A stretch of DNA of 64,000 nucleotides from assembly GCA_015680685.1 (NCBI GenBank), contig MNCI01016025.1, positions 136,190 through 200,189 on the forward strand, in the 5' to 3' direction. The position numbers and the translations under genes were made by a program. Shown one piece after another: positions 1 to 13,628 of this stretch. Within the stretch, counting starts at the first letter, position 1; each line of letters begins with the position of its first letter. The stretch comes from Gnetum montanum. Taxonomy: Eukaryota; Streptophyta; Gnetopsida; Gnetales; Gnetaceae. Under the pieces are notes generated by a model. It had not been told where the DNA came from. It searched no databases and saw only the letters and a program-made list of their open reading frames with translations.

Positions 1-3000
1 AAATTTTGTTTCCAAACCTGTGCAAAAGGGGGTCTAGGTTGATGGCTATGATTTTGCTATTTTAGGCTATGTTTTATATTAAAAATGGTTATGTATTTCT
101 AGTTATAATGATCATTGATAAAAACCTTATGATTTTAGAATTTCTTCCATGGTGGAATTCTTGAATTCAAACATTGGATGAATTTTCAATGATATTTTGG
201 TTAAGGCTGTGTCAATTAGGCTTAATTTTAGTTGTAGCACTTTATTCCTTTGGAGATGGATGTGGATGACATGTTTAAAGATTTTTCTTGTTAACTTCCA
301 TGACCTTGGGGATGTCCAAAAACATTTTTAACACTCTAGATTTTGTTTTGAAGGTCATAAGTAATTTTTACTATTTTTGGTAACATTCATGCTATTGGTT
401 GTTTTCTAGATTCTAAATTTGGCTATGTATTGATTGATATGTTATCTAGGCCATAACACTTTGGCTATGATGTAGGCTATGAAAGGTTGTGATAATTTTG
501 TTGTTGAATCCTTGGATAATTTTGAATAAACAGCTTATATTTTTCTACAAGGGCTAATTTCACCCCTAACTATGATGTTTCACAAACTTTCCAATAAATT
601 CTAGTTGGTTGTGATATTTTTGCTTTTCCATGTATGACCTTCTTGAAGCCCATACTCATCATCATTGAGTTAGTAGGAATCTTATGCTACATCAGTCATC
701 CTAAGGCAAACATCCCTTTGTGTGACATAAGTTTAGAGAAGAGATTTCTATGGTTTTAGTTGGGGGTAAGGGAATTCTTTGCTTAGATCCTGCAAAATTT
801 TTGTATGATGCTATGGTCACACTTGTCTATGGATGTGGCCAGAGGCATAATAGAAACACTTATGCCTTGGGCATTTGGTATGATTTCTAGGTTCATCATT
901 GATGATCCATTACCTTAGGCAACAAGGGAAGTAGCAAACATGATTAGCACATGCTACGTTATGAAGATCTGAACGATGCCAAAGTATAGTTAGTATAATG
1001 TTGAAAATACTCAGATGGTGGCAAATAGAGTTCACATTATTTCAAAAATTTCCTGGAACTATATACCATATATAGAGGTAAGCATGGTTTTTATAGTATT
1101 TTTTTTTATTTTTTGGATTTATTAGTTAAACTACTTTTTCTAACTTGTCAATTCCATGAACTTCTCATAGGTATGGATCAATGATCAAGGCTTGATCAGT
1201 AATGATCAAACCTTGGTGGTGGCTCAAACTACTTTAGATGTATTCACCAAGGACTCCAAATCAGACTTGTTATGTATGAATAGTTGGGAGAGTACTTTGG
1301 TGGATACACTAAAGACTTCAACCCCATCTACAAGAAGTATGTGAACAATAGAATGATATGCAACTAGTGAATGGGCTCCAAGAGCACCCAAAATCAGATC
1401 TTCGTAGTTGGGACCTCTACTCAAGCCACATCAAGAAAGAATAATTAAGGTAAACATAAAATTTATAATGTTTAATCACTTTTGGTCACTAAATTTTTAA
1501 GTGTTCTATTGTTTTAGATAGCTATTAAACATTCCTATGTTAATGTTAAACAATTGGTTGTTATCTTACAGGATATTCCACCTTTGCCAACATCACCTTA
1601 CTAGTTTTAGCATATCATGAGGATACCCTCATCCTAAATTTTTGTGAGGTGATATCAACATAAGATTGGTTTAGGGGACATGTGCCTAGATACATCCAAA
1701 CAAACATTGATCATGTAGGTTTTCTTGATGTGTTCATGATACATATCCCCCCACTATAGATATGCTAAACATCATCAACTCCTTTGGTAGAGGAGCCGAT
1801 ATTTTCAACACCATAATTTGAGACATGCTGATTACTATATCCATCAATGAGGGAACCTTTGGCAACTTGTTTAGTGTCCCCATTGACAAGGTAAAATTTT
1901 TTACTAAACTAGTAAAGGAAGCAAGCCATGGTGAGGACGTTTTGAAGTGGTTCAGTGCTAACATGGACAGCTTTGGGCTTTTTTTGAATAGCTCCACGAA
2001 TTTTGAGGCAATGAAATTATATCCTTTGTTCAATTCTCATGAAGTTCCTAAATTATTTTCACAAAAGAAGGTAATCAGCATCATGTAGGGGTGGACCTTT
2101 AAGAGATTCCTAACAAAGGATACTAGATTTAATTGGGCAGTTGCTATGACTATTAATCTTTAGAAGGAGATTCTCAAACTTTGCGATGATGCCTCTATTA
2201 TAATACACATGCATTTTTTATTCTTTTTAGGTTATTTGAAGAGGTTTTTGGAGATCTTGGTGGTGTGGATGAATGGACAATAAGTTACTCAAGACCTAGA
2301 CTAGCTTTCTAGGCATTGGATAAAGCACATTTATCCAACCATTTAGGGCTAGAACCCACCAGATGAGATGGACAATTCACTATTTATTACCACAAAGGAT
2401 CTTGTTATTAGGCAATGTGAATCCCCTGATAGCATGGAGGAGGAGCCCATCACATTTCTAGTGAGCATCCTAGAGGCCAAACGATGATGTAGAGAAGCTG
2501 AATAGGTAGCTAGGGCTAAGCTCAAGAGGCTTGTAGAGGAAGCACCCCTAGTGTCATAACAACCCATCAAAAAGGAGCTTAATTTTAAGCTTAGGACATC
2601 ACATCAGGCAGTCACATGTATGTTTTATCTATGTTTTGGCTATTCTATATTTTAGGATTTTATGACTATGTTATGATTTCATGTGCTAATTAGTTTTCTA
2701 TGTGTTATGGTTGTAGACAAGCATCGAGACATGATTGCCCAAGCTACTATGAAGGAGGAAGCGTAGAGGTGTGCAACCACTATAGTAGAGGAAGAACAAA
2801 AACATGTAGAGGAGGTGCTCTTATAGCAGCATGAGACTAAAGGGTTGGCCAATGTAGATATACATGATCATGACACCTTGTTTGGTGAGCCAGTGCTAGG
2901 TACATCCCTCATCATCATCCCAAAGACAAAGAGGAGCCAAGTATGCACATGTCTTAACTCTTCTCATTAATTCCTATTATTTTAAGTTTGGCTTTCTTCT

Positions 3001-4150
3001 TAACCAGTTAATGATTGTTATGGTCATAGTAGTTCTTGAGCCACTAGTGTTGGCTCCTGTCCCTAAGCTTCATGCAAAACCATGGGTAGAGCTCCTAGAC
3101 AAGGTAGAGTTCATCCTTAGGATGGCTAAGAACATAATCAATTGGTTATAATAAGTTTCACCAAAGATAGGTAAGAATGTTTTTTTCTATGCTTTAGTAG
3201 TTTTTCTATGTTATAGGTTGTCTTTATGTTATGGATACCTTATATTTAAGGGTGTATTATATGTTGGTGCATTGTCATCCATGGAGTGGGACCCCAGCCA
3301 AGACATGGAGATCAACTCCTTGCCAAAGTTTCCCTTTGATGTATAGAGTGTATCCTTGAATTCATACAAAATTGCTACTAATCTATCATTTTTGTGTGCA
3401 AAAAGTTCATGGAAAATGGAGAGGTCCAAAAAGTCTTTATGGGAGCAGGTTGTGGCCATAAGAGAGAAAACTCAACAATAAGAGGAGGTGATTAGAGATC
3501 TCCAATAACGCAAGGTTTTTATGGAAGCCCAAGTGGTTAACTTAGGGGAATTATGGATGAAAGAGATCATGTGGGCCTGCTACTGGCATACCACCTAGGA
3601 TAAGGTAGTGCTCTCATGGGAGATGGTGGAATAGTGGATACAAATGGACCTCATATCCCAAAATGTTTTAGGATTGGAAAGATCAATATGCTTGGATTTT
3701 AGAGTTTAGTAGGACACAAAATGACCACAAGATATAGTATAAGAGAGAGTTGTTCATTTAAGGGATCTAGGACCACAAAATGACCACAACACAAGAGAGA
3801 GTTCTTCATTTAAGGGATCTAGGAAAAAAGTGCCTACTAACTCTTTGAGAGCACTCTCATAGTGGAGAAATCCCCTACTCCTCATATCACCACTATTGTA
3901 GGTGAGACCTCTATAGCCACTATCACCTAGGAGCCACCTACTTGGACCATAGTAGATAGGACAAGCATCCTCATGGGCATTGATTTTTTGAATATTAACT
4001 AGGCCAATATAATGGAGGACCAAAACCTCCATCATTTAGAGACTGGCCTTAAACATATACCCTTGGAAGTCATGGAGTTGGAGTTCCCACAAGTTTGATG
4101 TATTTTAGTTTTATTTCTTTTCAAATTAGGAGACATTGGCAACCCTAGTG
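1..4150 (+). pseudogene. Decayed intron-rich coding region, family not recognised
   Basis: I do not recognise the protein. Successive GT-AG introns can be read on the plus strand: 1078-1170, 1450-1571, 2071-2230, 2618-2716, 2941 to about 3029, and a donor at 3171. The exon at 1572-2070 ends with an open stretch of about 80 codons (from 1825, including DKVKFFTKLVKEA and KLYPLFNSHEVPKLF). The exon at 2231-2617 is charged, and one at 2717-2940 is rich in Glu and Ala, suggesting a coiled coil. Most exons have in-frame stops, so the copy is dead. Introns are T-rich and repeat a tatgttt/ggctatg motif. The exon order resembles a host-like or captured gene more than a retrotransposon polyprotein; the neighbour at 4870-8010 is a gypsy remnant on the other strand. 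Intron calls are by eye. Confidence 0.45.
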
Positions 4151-4456
4151 GTGGGGGTGGGGATGACCCACCACTTCCTCCTACAAATGCCTCTTAGCAT
4201 CCTCCATTTCAGCTTGTTAGCTATGTGTTTTTGTTTATATTTTGATGGCTATTTTCAACCAAGACTATGTTATGGATGACTATTATTATTTTTTGACATT
4301 TTTCCACATAATATCACCATGGCTATGTATGTTACAAACACTTTAAATTTAAATTTTAGGTTTCATTTTTGGCTATATATATTGTACTATCATCATAAAC
4401 ATTATAAATGGCTTTTCAGATGAAGAAACATAAATAGAATAAAAGACATGCATGCC

Positions 4457-4600
4457 AGTTTTAAGCCATGGTGGGCACAAGTTGTTTAAGTGTTTTGCTA
4501 GTTTAAGGCCATGGTGGGCCATGTTACATTGTCAGTTTTAGGTAATGGTGGGCCATGCTATGTTGTTTTGTTAGTTTAAGACCATGGTGGGCCATGTGTT
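4457..4600. repeat. Degenerate short tandem array (ccatggtgggcc core)
   Basis: Four copies of a unit of about 34-43 bp built on agtttaag-ccatggtgggcc occur at about 4466, 4509, 4543 and 4582. The core CCATGG is palindromic. The spacing is irregular, so this is an old or slipped array. No coding role is seen. Confidence 0.7.
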
Positions 4601-4869
4601 TGAAAAGAAATTAATATATTTTGGTGATTTTTTCTATTTTAAAATTTTTATGAATTTTTAGTTTATATCATGCTAAAAAAGTAAAGAAAAATACAAAACT
4701 ATAATAAAAAATGCAACTAAAATAAATTTCTAAGCTATATGCATAAAACATAGAAAAAGGCACAATTGGTCTACAAAGAGAAAACTTAGGCTACATGGTT
4801 ATGGTACACATGGTTATAAAGGTTACTAGGATGTAGCTTGGAAGAGGTAGGAATGCACATTACTTGTGT
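4601..4869. other. AT-rich spacer, no gene seen
   Basis: This is a run of A/T-rich sequence between the tandem array and the gypsy remnant. No ORF, LTR end or RNA gene is recognisable. It may contain the decayed 3' end of element E. Confidence 0.4.
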
Positions 4870-7800
4870 AGACTCTTCTTAATCTTTGGAAGGCTAGGAA
4901 AAGTATAAGGCCTATTATGCACAAGTTTGTACTCACCATTCCCTTCACTTATGATATTGAAAGGGAGTTTGTCCTATAACACATTCCATTGTCCATCATT
5001 GTCATTCTAGGCTTTCTTCTTTCTCTTAGGTTGGTGGACATCGTGGCTGGGAGTTTCCTCCTAAAGCTCCACTTCAGATCCCTACTTTATGTTCACATTG
5101 TTAATAGCTAGGGGAACCACGTTATCATGATGAATGAAAATTTCACCTCCCTTGTAAGGAAGGTGAATCTCTTGGTGGATAGGTGAAGCCATGGCTCATA
5201 ATTGAGCTAACCAAGATCTTCCTAGGATAAGGTTAAACCCTAGAATCTCCTCCATCACCATGAAATTGATTGTTATGAGGAATTGCTCCACTACTACAAA
5301 GTCCAAAGAGATAGATCCCTTGATAGCAACCCTTGATCATGATCCCTTAATAGCCCTAATTTGTTGGGTTCTTCCTTCTTTCTTATGCTTTTAGATCTTA
5401 AAATCCTTCTATGATTTTCTAGTTAAGGTGGGCTAGGTAGAGGAGGTTATTGGCATAGATGTTATAGGAGTGGGCTTTGGTGGGCCCAGTTCCTTTTTTC
5501 CATATCTTTCTTATCATCTTTGTTATTAGGATTTTGCATATGCTTCTTCCTTTACATGGTTGAAGTTTTTTGGTTGTCATTGGGTGGTTGTGAGGAAGAG
5601 GTGGTTACCATTGGCCACCATAAGAGGTCATTGCATGTTTATGTTAATCATTTGGGTTGTGGCTAGGTGGGTTATAGTCAGCCAGGATACCTTGATGACA
5701 AAAAGCTTCCTTGTAGGCACCTGCAATGGTACTCTTACAAAAAAGTAGGACTTTAGCTGGTAGAAGCTTAAGTGGCCCTTTCGTCATGAGGGGATACTTG
5801 GATCATGAATAGTTTCCTTACCAGTCTCTGATTATCATTAATGTTGAATGTTAAAATAACATAGGGGGTATTATTAGTATTCAATGTGTCTTTGTATACC
5901 TACATCAACTGATTTTGTGGTTAGACCAAGTTGGAAGCATCCAAAACTAGCCTAGCCCTATCTATCATTTTTTGCAAGTCATCCTTAAACCCAAGGCACA
6001 AGTCTATGTCATGACCAAGCGATTGCTAATAATGGAAAAAGAGGTCTAGTTTAAAGTACCTAGGCAATTAAGAATTATCCTTTGTTGCTGGAGTGGGATC
6101 TTTGGCTATTTCACATAGCCACTTGTGCTTCTTTCGAGTGGCTTTAGTCATTTGTTTATATTTTATGCATCCACTCTTCAACATTTGATCTAAAAATTCA
6201 AATGGTTTCAAAGGTAGAACAGTGTAGTTGGTATGGTCCTTTTGCTCAAAGTTTGACCTAGGAGCAATCGATGTAATGGACACAGAGGTTGATGGTTGGT
6301 TATTGTGGTTATTAGTAGGGGCCTTAGGGTGGGTTGGTCCTTGGACCTTGGTTAGTGATCTTAACCTCTTTGGTTATTGTTGCTATGGCCATGTTGTTTT
6401 GTTTTTTCTTCTGCTTGTCACTCGATGTATGTTGATTTTTGTATGCTACATAGGTTAGGTCATGACTAGCCTTTGTAGCATCCTGTATATTCTTAGTCTT
6501 GGAGAATTCTTGACTAAGTGTCAATGGATCAAGATAGTAAGGTTTGGATTTAATAAAATTCATTGACTACCCCTTTGAATATAGCTAATTGGTGAGTTTA
6601 GTTATAGGCTTTGGTATTTCATTTAGTAGATCGTTCCACAATTGGATGAACTTCTACATGGGCTAAAGAGATCCTTGCTTAACCTTCATTAGTTGATCAA
6701 GCATAGTGTCAGGCTTCAAGTTGTACTTGAAGTGGTTAAGGAATTGGGCTACGAGGTCTTCAAGGAAGGATATGGATCCTCTAAGAAGTACATGATACCA
6801 ATCAAGTGATTTCCTAGTCAAGGACATAGGGATGATTCTCATGATAGTATGAGGCCATAGCTGCAATAGTAAGTAGTAGGATCAAAAGGTTATAAGGTGA
6901 GCATTGGGATCATCTTATTTGTTATAATTGCTAAATTAAGGGATAGGGACACAAGGAGGAAGTGTCCAAGGTGAGATCATAGGATTGATGGGATCATCCT
7001 AGTAAAAATTCACAATCTTAACACTTTGGGATGTAGAGGCCTGAAGCCTCTTCAACTCCTCCATCAGGTCCTAGATCATATGGAAAACCTAAACTAGGAT
7101 TTTTGGTGCCCTTGTTGGCTATGAGGTATGCACATACAACTATGGTGCTTGTTGGAAGACTTGTGGCCTCACTATTGGTAGTAGGACAAAGGGAAGAGGT
7201 TGTGTCATGATTGTGGTTTATGGGCCAAACAAGGAGAAGGAAATTTGTGTTGGAATTTAAGGCAAAAATGGGAAAAAGGGCATATGCAATACCTGAGTTG
7301 CTTGGAATCCTCCAGTGGGTACCACATGGGTGGGTAGTGGATTTGTGATGGTCATCACCATTACTAATAACTGCATAGATTAGGGCTATGTGGAAAAAGG
7401 AATTGATAGGTTGTACGTTGTTGGTTATGATGTTGAATGGGTTTGATGCATGGCTATGACTAGTGTGAGATCAACCATAGTAGGGTAGGAGGGGGTAGAA
7501 TATGGTAGCACCATGTCCATGGGGAAAACAAAGGCATTAGCGGAAGACTCAATGGCCTTGTGGATCATTAATTGAAACAACCCTCCGAGGATGTTTTTTG
7601 ACTCAAATTCTATTCTAAAATCATCCTTCTCTTCCTATTGTTTTTATGAGCTATTCTTTTCATCCTCATCCTTTATCTTAATTAATTGAGCTAGGATGCT
7701 AGCATAGATATCGTTGATGGGTATTTGATCATACGGGAATGGATATTCTCCTTCCCATCCCAATGTATGAGCTCAAACTCTCTTTTGACTTCTACTTCCA

Positions 7801-8010
7801 CACATGGAATTAGCATGCCAACTTGCATTTTGGCATAAATGTAATTATAATGATCTTAATTTTTGATCAAAAAGTCAGGAATTTTCCCCCTAATCCTCAA
7901 AGACTGCCTACACTTGATGATAGTAGGGCCTTTGGGATCATAGAACCTCATAGCTTGTCGACTAGACCTTTCGTTAGTGAAGGTGAAAGGAAACTTGGAC
8001 TATTGTGAGA
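4870..8010 (-). pseudogene. Ty3/gypsy element E: gag and protease remains
   Basis: Reading on the minus strand, the Gag N-terminus lies at about 8010-7480. The Gag core is at 6866-6600, where SLDWYHVLLRGSISFLEDL and FLNHFKYNL match the W-Y-x-x-L / W-E-x-L / F-x-x-x-Y-x-x-N pattern of plant gypsy Gag. A Tat-like NYTVLPLKPFEFLDQML segment follows at 6230-6170. Aspartic-protease-type sequence follows at about 5290-5080, with the LGRSWLAQL flap-side motif (normally LGRPWL) and a downstream HQEIHLPYKGGEI stretch. Reverse transcriptase and integrase are missing: the element stops near 4870 and plus-strand sequence begins beyond. There are many stops throughout. No LTR or primer-binding site was found for it, so it is a fragment. 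The family is related to, but not the same as, elements A-D. Confidence 0.75.
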
Positions 8011-8019
8011 AAGACATGG

Positions 8020-10100
8020 CTATTTTGTTGAAAATGGCTTAAGATTGGCTATAAAAGGTAAAGATGGGATCAAATTCTAGCAAGTGAAATCTAAAATGAG
8101 TCAAAAGAAGAATAAATGACTAGAAATTAGGTACTTACTATAAAGAGTAAGTGGGAGATAAGGGGATATACCGCTTTACCAAAAATAGAAAGTGAAGAAC
8201 ATTGACACCAAGTCCCATCTACACTAGCCTCCTAGCTACCTCTATGCTAGGTATGGAATGGGGGGAAAGAAGGGGGTGATATGGGAGGATCTCACACCTT
8301 CCTATTCCAACATTGGATGAGGGGGAGGGGAGGTGGGGAGTTTGATAACCAAAGTAAAAATTTGAAACTTTTCACAAAATAGTTTGGATAGGCTACTAAT
8401 TTTTCCAACTATGAAAGATGGGGGTTTAGCTAACTCTTCGAAGTTTGATGGCTTCTAGAAGGGTTGAACCATCAACATTGGAAGACTGGAATATTTTGGC
8501 AACTAAAAAGGGGGATTGTATCAACACTAGCCTTAGGTTAAAAAATTCATAGCAAATGTTGTGAAAAATTCAACACCCAACCACTTGCAACTTTCACATT
8601 AAAGTTTCTGTCATGTGGGGGAAGGGGCAATGTTGGCTTTTCAAGATTTTAGCTATAAAAAATTAAAAAATTTTAAATGACAGGAAATTTTGGCAATAAG
8701 AAAGATAGATTTTTGATAAAGAAATTAGATGAAGGTCCTTCTTCTAGACCCAAGGATAGATTTTTTACATAGAAATTAGATGAAGATCCTCCTTATAGAG
8801 CCAAGGAATTATTACAACTAATAAAATTAATCATTGAAAAATCAAGAGATATGGCATAGTAGCCTCCACCTTGAATCCATAGGGCCTCCAAAAAATGAAT
8901 TAAAGGTACCCTAGATAATGTAGTAGATCACCTAGGGACTTACAAAATAGAAAGAATTAAATGTAGATCTAAAATTAGAAAGAAAATGGAGATTGCACAC
9001 AAAAATGAAACTTTGAACCTTCATTAGAAAATAAAGAATGGATTTTAGAAATGTGTACAAGATATGCCCATGAGAAAGAAAAATGGGGTTTATTGGTGTA
9101 GGATTTTAGACCCCATTGAAGTTGATGTGATCCACCTCATGATTCAGATGCTTAGCCACTTCTAATGTTTTCGAACCTCCTTTTCTACAAACTATAGATA
9201 TGCAACTTTGGTTACTATTGGACGATGAGGAAAGTGGGTAATTTGGCTACAAAATTAATTCACACTAGGAGTTTAGGATCCTATAAATGTAGTTTTGAAA
9301 ATGAAAATCCAAAAATCTCAAGGAGGAGGGTAATAAAGGAGGTAACAGGGCTACAGGGGTTCCACACTAGGAGGCTCCCAAAAACTATGTGTTACAAGTG
9401 TTGTAAGAGCTCTTAGAAGCCAATGGTTCTATAATGCTAAAAATGACAAACTTTTGAACTTGAAAAGGATGTTGGAATTTTGGTTTTATAGGTTTTGGAC
9501 CATGATTTTTACTACAAACTTGTTGATAGATTGGCTACAAATTGTTGTCACGTTCTGGGGAGATGGGTTTCCAAATTTGGGGGTTTATCACATAGTAACT
9601 ATCAAATCCCCATGGCCATTTTGTTTACTATAAATAGTAATGAGGGAGCACCTTCTATGCTAGATATAGATCTTACATGTTGAGCCTTCTGCCATCCTTA
9701 CTAGAGTGGTTGGTCCACCTTAAAGTTAGCAGAGTGTATAAATATTGATCATGTTACTTCCACATTGGGGGTATGCAATTTCTACACTAGGGATGATGAA
9801 GTAATTAGAGATTATGGTCAAATTTAATGAAAATTTAAATAACTTTTAACATGAAGGAAGTAATAAATCAAGAGTTATAAGATGAAGAATGAATCACCAA
9901 AATAATAAAATTTAAAGCTAAAGGAGGAGCTGCTACTACTAATGAATTAAATGAAAGGTAATGCTACTTATATCACATTTTATTTATTTAGTAGGTTTAC
10001 TTGTAGCTCAAAATAGCTCAAGAATATTATCAACAACTAATGATCATGGGATGACAATAGGGGTTTTGGCTATAATTTTAGACCCTAAAAAAGACTATCT
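8020..10100. other. Unassigned AT-rich sequence, probable retrotransposon debris
   Basis: No convincing gene is present. It includes a degenerate direct repeat of about 55 bp (about 8703-8757 and 8758-8815, sharing aaattagatgaag-tcct). A short plus-strand open stretch at 9225-9416 has no recognisable motif. The part nearest 8010 is probably the 5' leader of element E. The part nearest 10100 may be gag of the following copia element. Confidence 0.45.
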
Positions 10101-10150
10101 TTAATAAAAGTATTAACCTAAAAGATAATTGTCCAAACACAACCTTAATA

Positions 10151-11330
10151 ATGTCAAATCATGAGCTGAAAAATAAGGAAATTCTTCCTACTCTAAGAAT
10201 TGCAATTGTTAGGTATGACTTAGGAATGACAACTAATTTCTTCCAAGGATATTGTTTTAATTATGGAATGCTAAGCCATAAAGCAAGAAATTGTAGAACC
10301 AGTATCTTTTCTTATTATGAAAATATGCATTATTCCCATGCTACTAAGAACTTTTCAAGAAATAATAGAATAGAACAATAAGTTTGGAGATCAATCAATA
10401 GAAGAAATCTCCTTTTACAGTTAGCTTTAAAGAGCTCTTGTAGCCAAAAGACATGGTTTCTTAATAGTGAATGCTCACAACATATGACCAGCAATAAATC
10501 AAAGTTTATGATACTAAAACCTTTTAATGGAGAAAAAGTAACCTTCAGTGACAAAGGTAAAGCTATGGTAAGAGGTATTTTCTCAGTTAAAATTCATAAT
10601 AACTTTCTTGAAGTTCATAATTCTTATTTTTGTTGATAAATTACATTAAAATTTGTTAAGATTAGTACAACTTTTAAGAGAAGGTTATAATATTTTTTTA
10701 TGAATGAGAAATTTATATTAGAAAATAAAGAAAATGATTTTAAAGCTTATGCTACTTGAGTAGGAAATAAATTATATTTTATAAATAAGTAGCCTTAATG
10801 TCTAACTCCTATTTCTAAGATAAGGAGTAGTAAGTTATGGTGCAAAAAGACTAGGATACTTAAGCTTGGGAAACATACAAGCTCTCATCAAGGCTCAAAG
10901 GGTTAAATACATTCTTTAGGTAAGTTATCTTGAAGAGGTATGTTCTACATGCCAACATGGTAAGCAAACTAGTGCTACCTTTAAGCTAGTAGATTTTCAT
11001 TATAAACATAATCTTGAATTACTATATATGGATGTATTTGGGCCTTTTGATATTGCTAGTTTTAATGACAATAAATATGTCTTTCTTATTGTTGATGATT
11101 ATACTAGAATGCAATGGCAAACATTTTTTGAGAAAATTTTTGATGTATTTAAAAATTTTAAGGAATTTAAAAGTATGGTTGAAATTGGAATAGGACTTAA
11201 ATCAAAGCTATTAGGACTAACAATGAAGGTAATTTTATCTCAGATGAATTTTATGAGCTATGCAAAGATTGTATCAAGAGATAGCTCTCAACTAGAAAAC
11301 CTAAGTAATATGGTATGGTAGAGTAGAAAA
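10151..11330 (+). pseudogene. Ty1/copia gag knuckle, protease and integrase (5' part)
   Basis: A degenerate CCHC knuckle is visible at about 10250 (CFNYGMLSHKARNC; the second Cys is Tyr). A copia-type protease stretch follows at about 10450-10590 (SECSQHMTSNKSKF; the catalytic Asp-Ser/Thr-Gly is not intact). GAG-pre-integrase sequence lies at about 10830-11000. The integrase core starts at 11028, with MDVFGPFDIASF (first catalytic Asp) and FLIVDDYTRMQW (second motif region). These order as gag-PR-INT, the copia arrangement. The frame breaks repeatedly. The integrase stops near 11330 and its C-terminal linker resumes at about 14535, because element F is inserted between. The copy cannot make protein. 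Confidence 0.85.
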
Positions 11331-11444
11331 GTAGAACTATATTCAAGATGAAGAACGTACCAAAGTACCTATAAGATAAAGCAATCAAAACAACTATACA
11401 TATCATTAATAGGCCTTTAATAAAAGCTTATAATTGTAACATTC

Positions 11445-11952
11445 GGATGAGTGGCGAGGTACCCTTACACTCAACCATATGAATACAAGTGGTCACGCAT
11501 GATCTGGTCAAACTCTATGGATAGGCTAGTTGTGGTATCTAGATAGTTACACGTTGATTGTAGTTCATTGTCTTCCCACTTGGACTAGTATTTTCTTTGT
11601 CACATATGGTTTAGTCTAGAGTGAGGCATATGATGTGATCCTAAACTAGTGCTACTCCTAGAGACAATGGAAAATAATCTTGATTAAACTAATAAGCAAT
11701 AGGAAATGAAGTTTGCACTAGCCTAAGTGTGATGAGCATTCGTTCCTTAATCATCCATACACATCTTGGACCTCGTGCATGACTACTACTGGGATTACCA
11801 AGCATAGATCCTAGGTATGCTATTGGGTTACCAAGTAGTCACACTTAAGTGCTCGTGATTAAGTTGTACTCATTCTCTAGTTAACAAAAAGAATAGTAAA
11901 TGATGGTAAAGAAATATTAACTAAGAAAACAATAGGTAACAATATGAAGGAT
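11445..11952 (-). repeat. Truncated 3' LTR of element F
   Basis: It starts (plus-strand reading) gatgagtggcgaggt and matches the first part of the LTR at 13629-14483, including cacttaagtgctcgtgatt and ggaaatgaagt blocks. Homology stops near 11952, where gag-proximal internal sequence takes over. It keeps about 120 bp (about 11500-11625) that the other copy lacks at its N. Confidence 0.8.
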
Positions 11953-12079
11953 ATGGTCTAGTTGGCGGTGGCCTCCCCCACGACTAAGGTTTTTGACACT
12001 GTGGTTGAACTTGATATTTCTGTACGAAATCTAAATGTAACATTCCTCCCCAATGCTCATGTAAATGTGAAAAAATTGG

Positions 12080-13554
12080 ACATTGGCCTTTGGGGTGATC
12101 ATACAGATAGAAGTTGCATTGATATGTGAAATTGATAGTTGAGTTCTTATTCTTATTATCTTAGACCCTTTGTTTCAATTGTCGTGTGGTGTCCTATTCT
12201 GTTTCTTGATTTGACATAGTTCTTCCTCTAATAATTTTTGCATATTCTCCACATCTTTCATGTACCTAGTCTGTCATCTTATTGATTTGTCCTCAATTTC
12301 ATCTAGTGATGGTAGGATTGACAAAGATGATTTCACCTCCTTGAAGTGGGTTGATTTCTCCTCTTCATGATCATGGACCTTTGTTAAGTTGAGATTTTTG
12401 TCCTATTGAGAACTTTCAACATTCTCCCATTTGGCTATTTCTCCTTCTTCTTTTGCTACTTGCTTAATAAGCTCTTGGAATTGATGGGTTCCTAGCTCAT
12501 ATAGTTGACCTCCAGCGTACATCCCTAGGATCTCCCTTGTTTCATTATGGAGCCCATCTATGATATGGTACATTAGCCTTTCCTTAAAGAACCCATGGCC
12601 TAGGAAATTATTTAACTATGCATAATATCTTTCTAAGCCCATGAAAAAGGGTTCATGTTGTGCTTGTTTCCATTCTTGGATTTGTCTCCTCAAGGGTGAC
12701 ACTCTCACATAGGTTTGATATCTTTCATTGAAGAGGTATACCATTGTTGGCCAACATCGAATTGATTTTTGTTTTAACAACCTATGCCATACTTGTTCTT
12801 GGCCAACAAGTGTCAGAGGAAAGAGCTTAAGTTTTTTCCATCCATTATCAATATTTTTCCATACACAAGCATCATGGAAGGCTTGTAGATGTTGTTGCGG
12901 ATCTAAATTATAGCCTCCTTAAAATTTAGGAAAGTTGTTTAAATCAAGCATTGGTAGAGAACTTTCCTTATGATGCCTACATGATATTTGAATAGCCTCT
13001 TGTATATTCATTAGACTCTTAGTGGCTAGCAGGGGTTCATCATCACTAGGTAGGTTATGAGTTTGTGAGTTGGGATGATGTTGTCTTTGTTCATGTTGGC
13101 ATTTCTTACTTTGCCCTTGGGTTCGATTTCTATTTCTACATCAACCCCTAGAGAGATGATCATCCATGTCATGACCTAACATTGAAGGAGCAGAGGAAGA
13201 GAAAGAGCTGGAATACTCATCATGACTTTTGTAAGTTTCCCAATCATCCTTGGATAAATTTTTGTTAATTATTGAGAAGGTCTCAAGCCTTATGGGCCCC
13301 CTCATTCTATGGGATATCCCATCCTCACTAGAGGTATCAGAGTTGGATGATGAGAGTCCTTGAGTATCATTGGGGTGTCTATGAACATATGAAACTCCTG
13401 CAGAAGATTGAGTACTCCAAATTTCTTCATTGGTTCTCCAATGAATTGCCTCGCTAGATGTTGCATTATCACTATCTTGTGAAAGAGACATGGTTGTGAA
13501 CCATGTGTGACTTAATTGAATTGAATTTAATTTATTTTCTAAAGGATATATCAT
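12080..13554 (-). pseudogene. Gag of element F
   Basis: The best open stretch (13554-13141) starts shortly after the primer-binding site and contains HWRTNEEIWSTQSSAGVSY, which aligns with the Gag N-terminus of element D (HWRTNK...EDEVWSNQ). It then has a Ser-rich acidic stretch. The central Gag (about 12900-12400) aligns by block with elements A, B and D. A knuckle-like YDHPKGQCPIFSH lies near 12100. There are several stops and shifts. No protease or reverse transcriptase follows. Confidence 0.8.
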
Positions 13555-13606
13555 TAATACTTGTTACAATGATCTTGAATGATATAACTAATCTAAATAA
13601 CTAGCA

Positions 13607-13628
13607 TCGCCCCAGGCAACAGTGCCAA
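13607..13628 (-). other. Primer-binding site of element F
   Basis: Immediately inside the LTR on the minus strand is TTGGCACTGTTGCCTGGGG, close to the TGGCGCCGTTGCCGGGGA site used by plant Athila/Tat-type elements (tRNA-Asp complement). This fixes the element's orientation. Confidence 0.85.
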
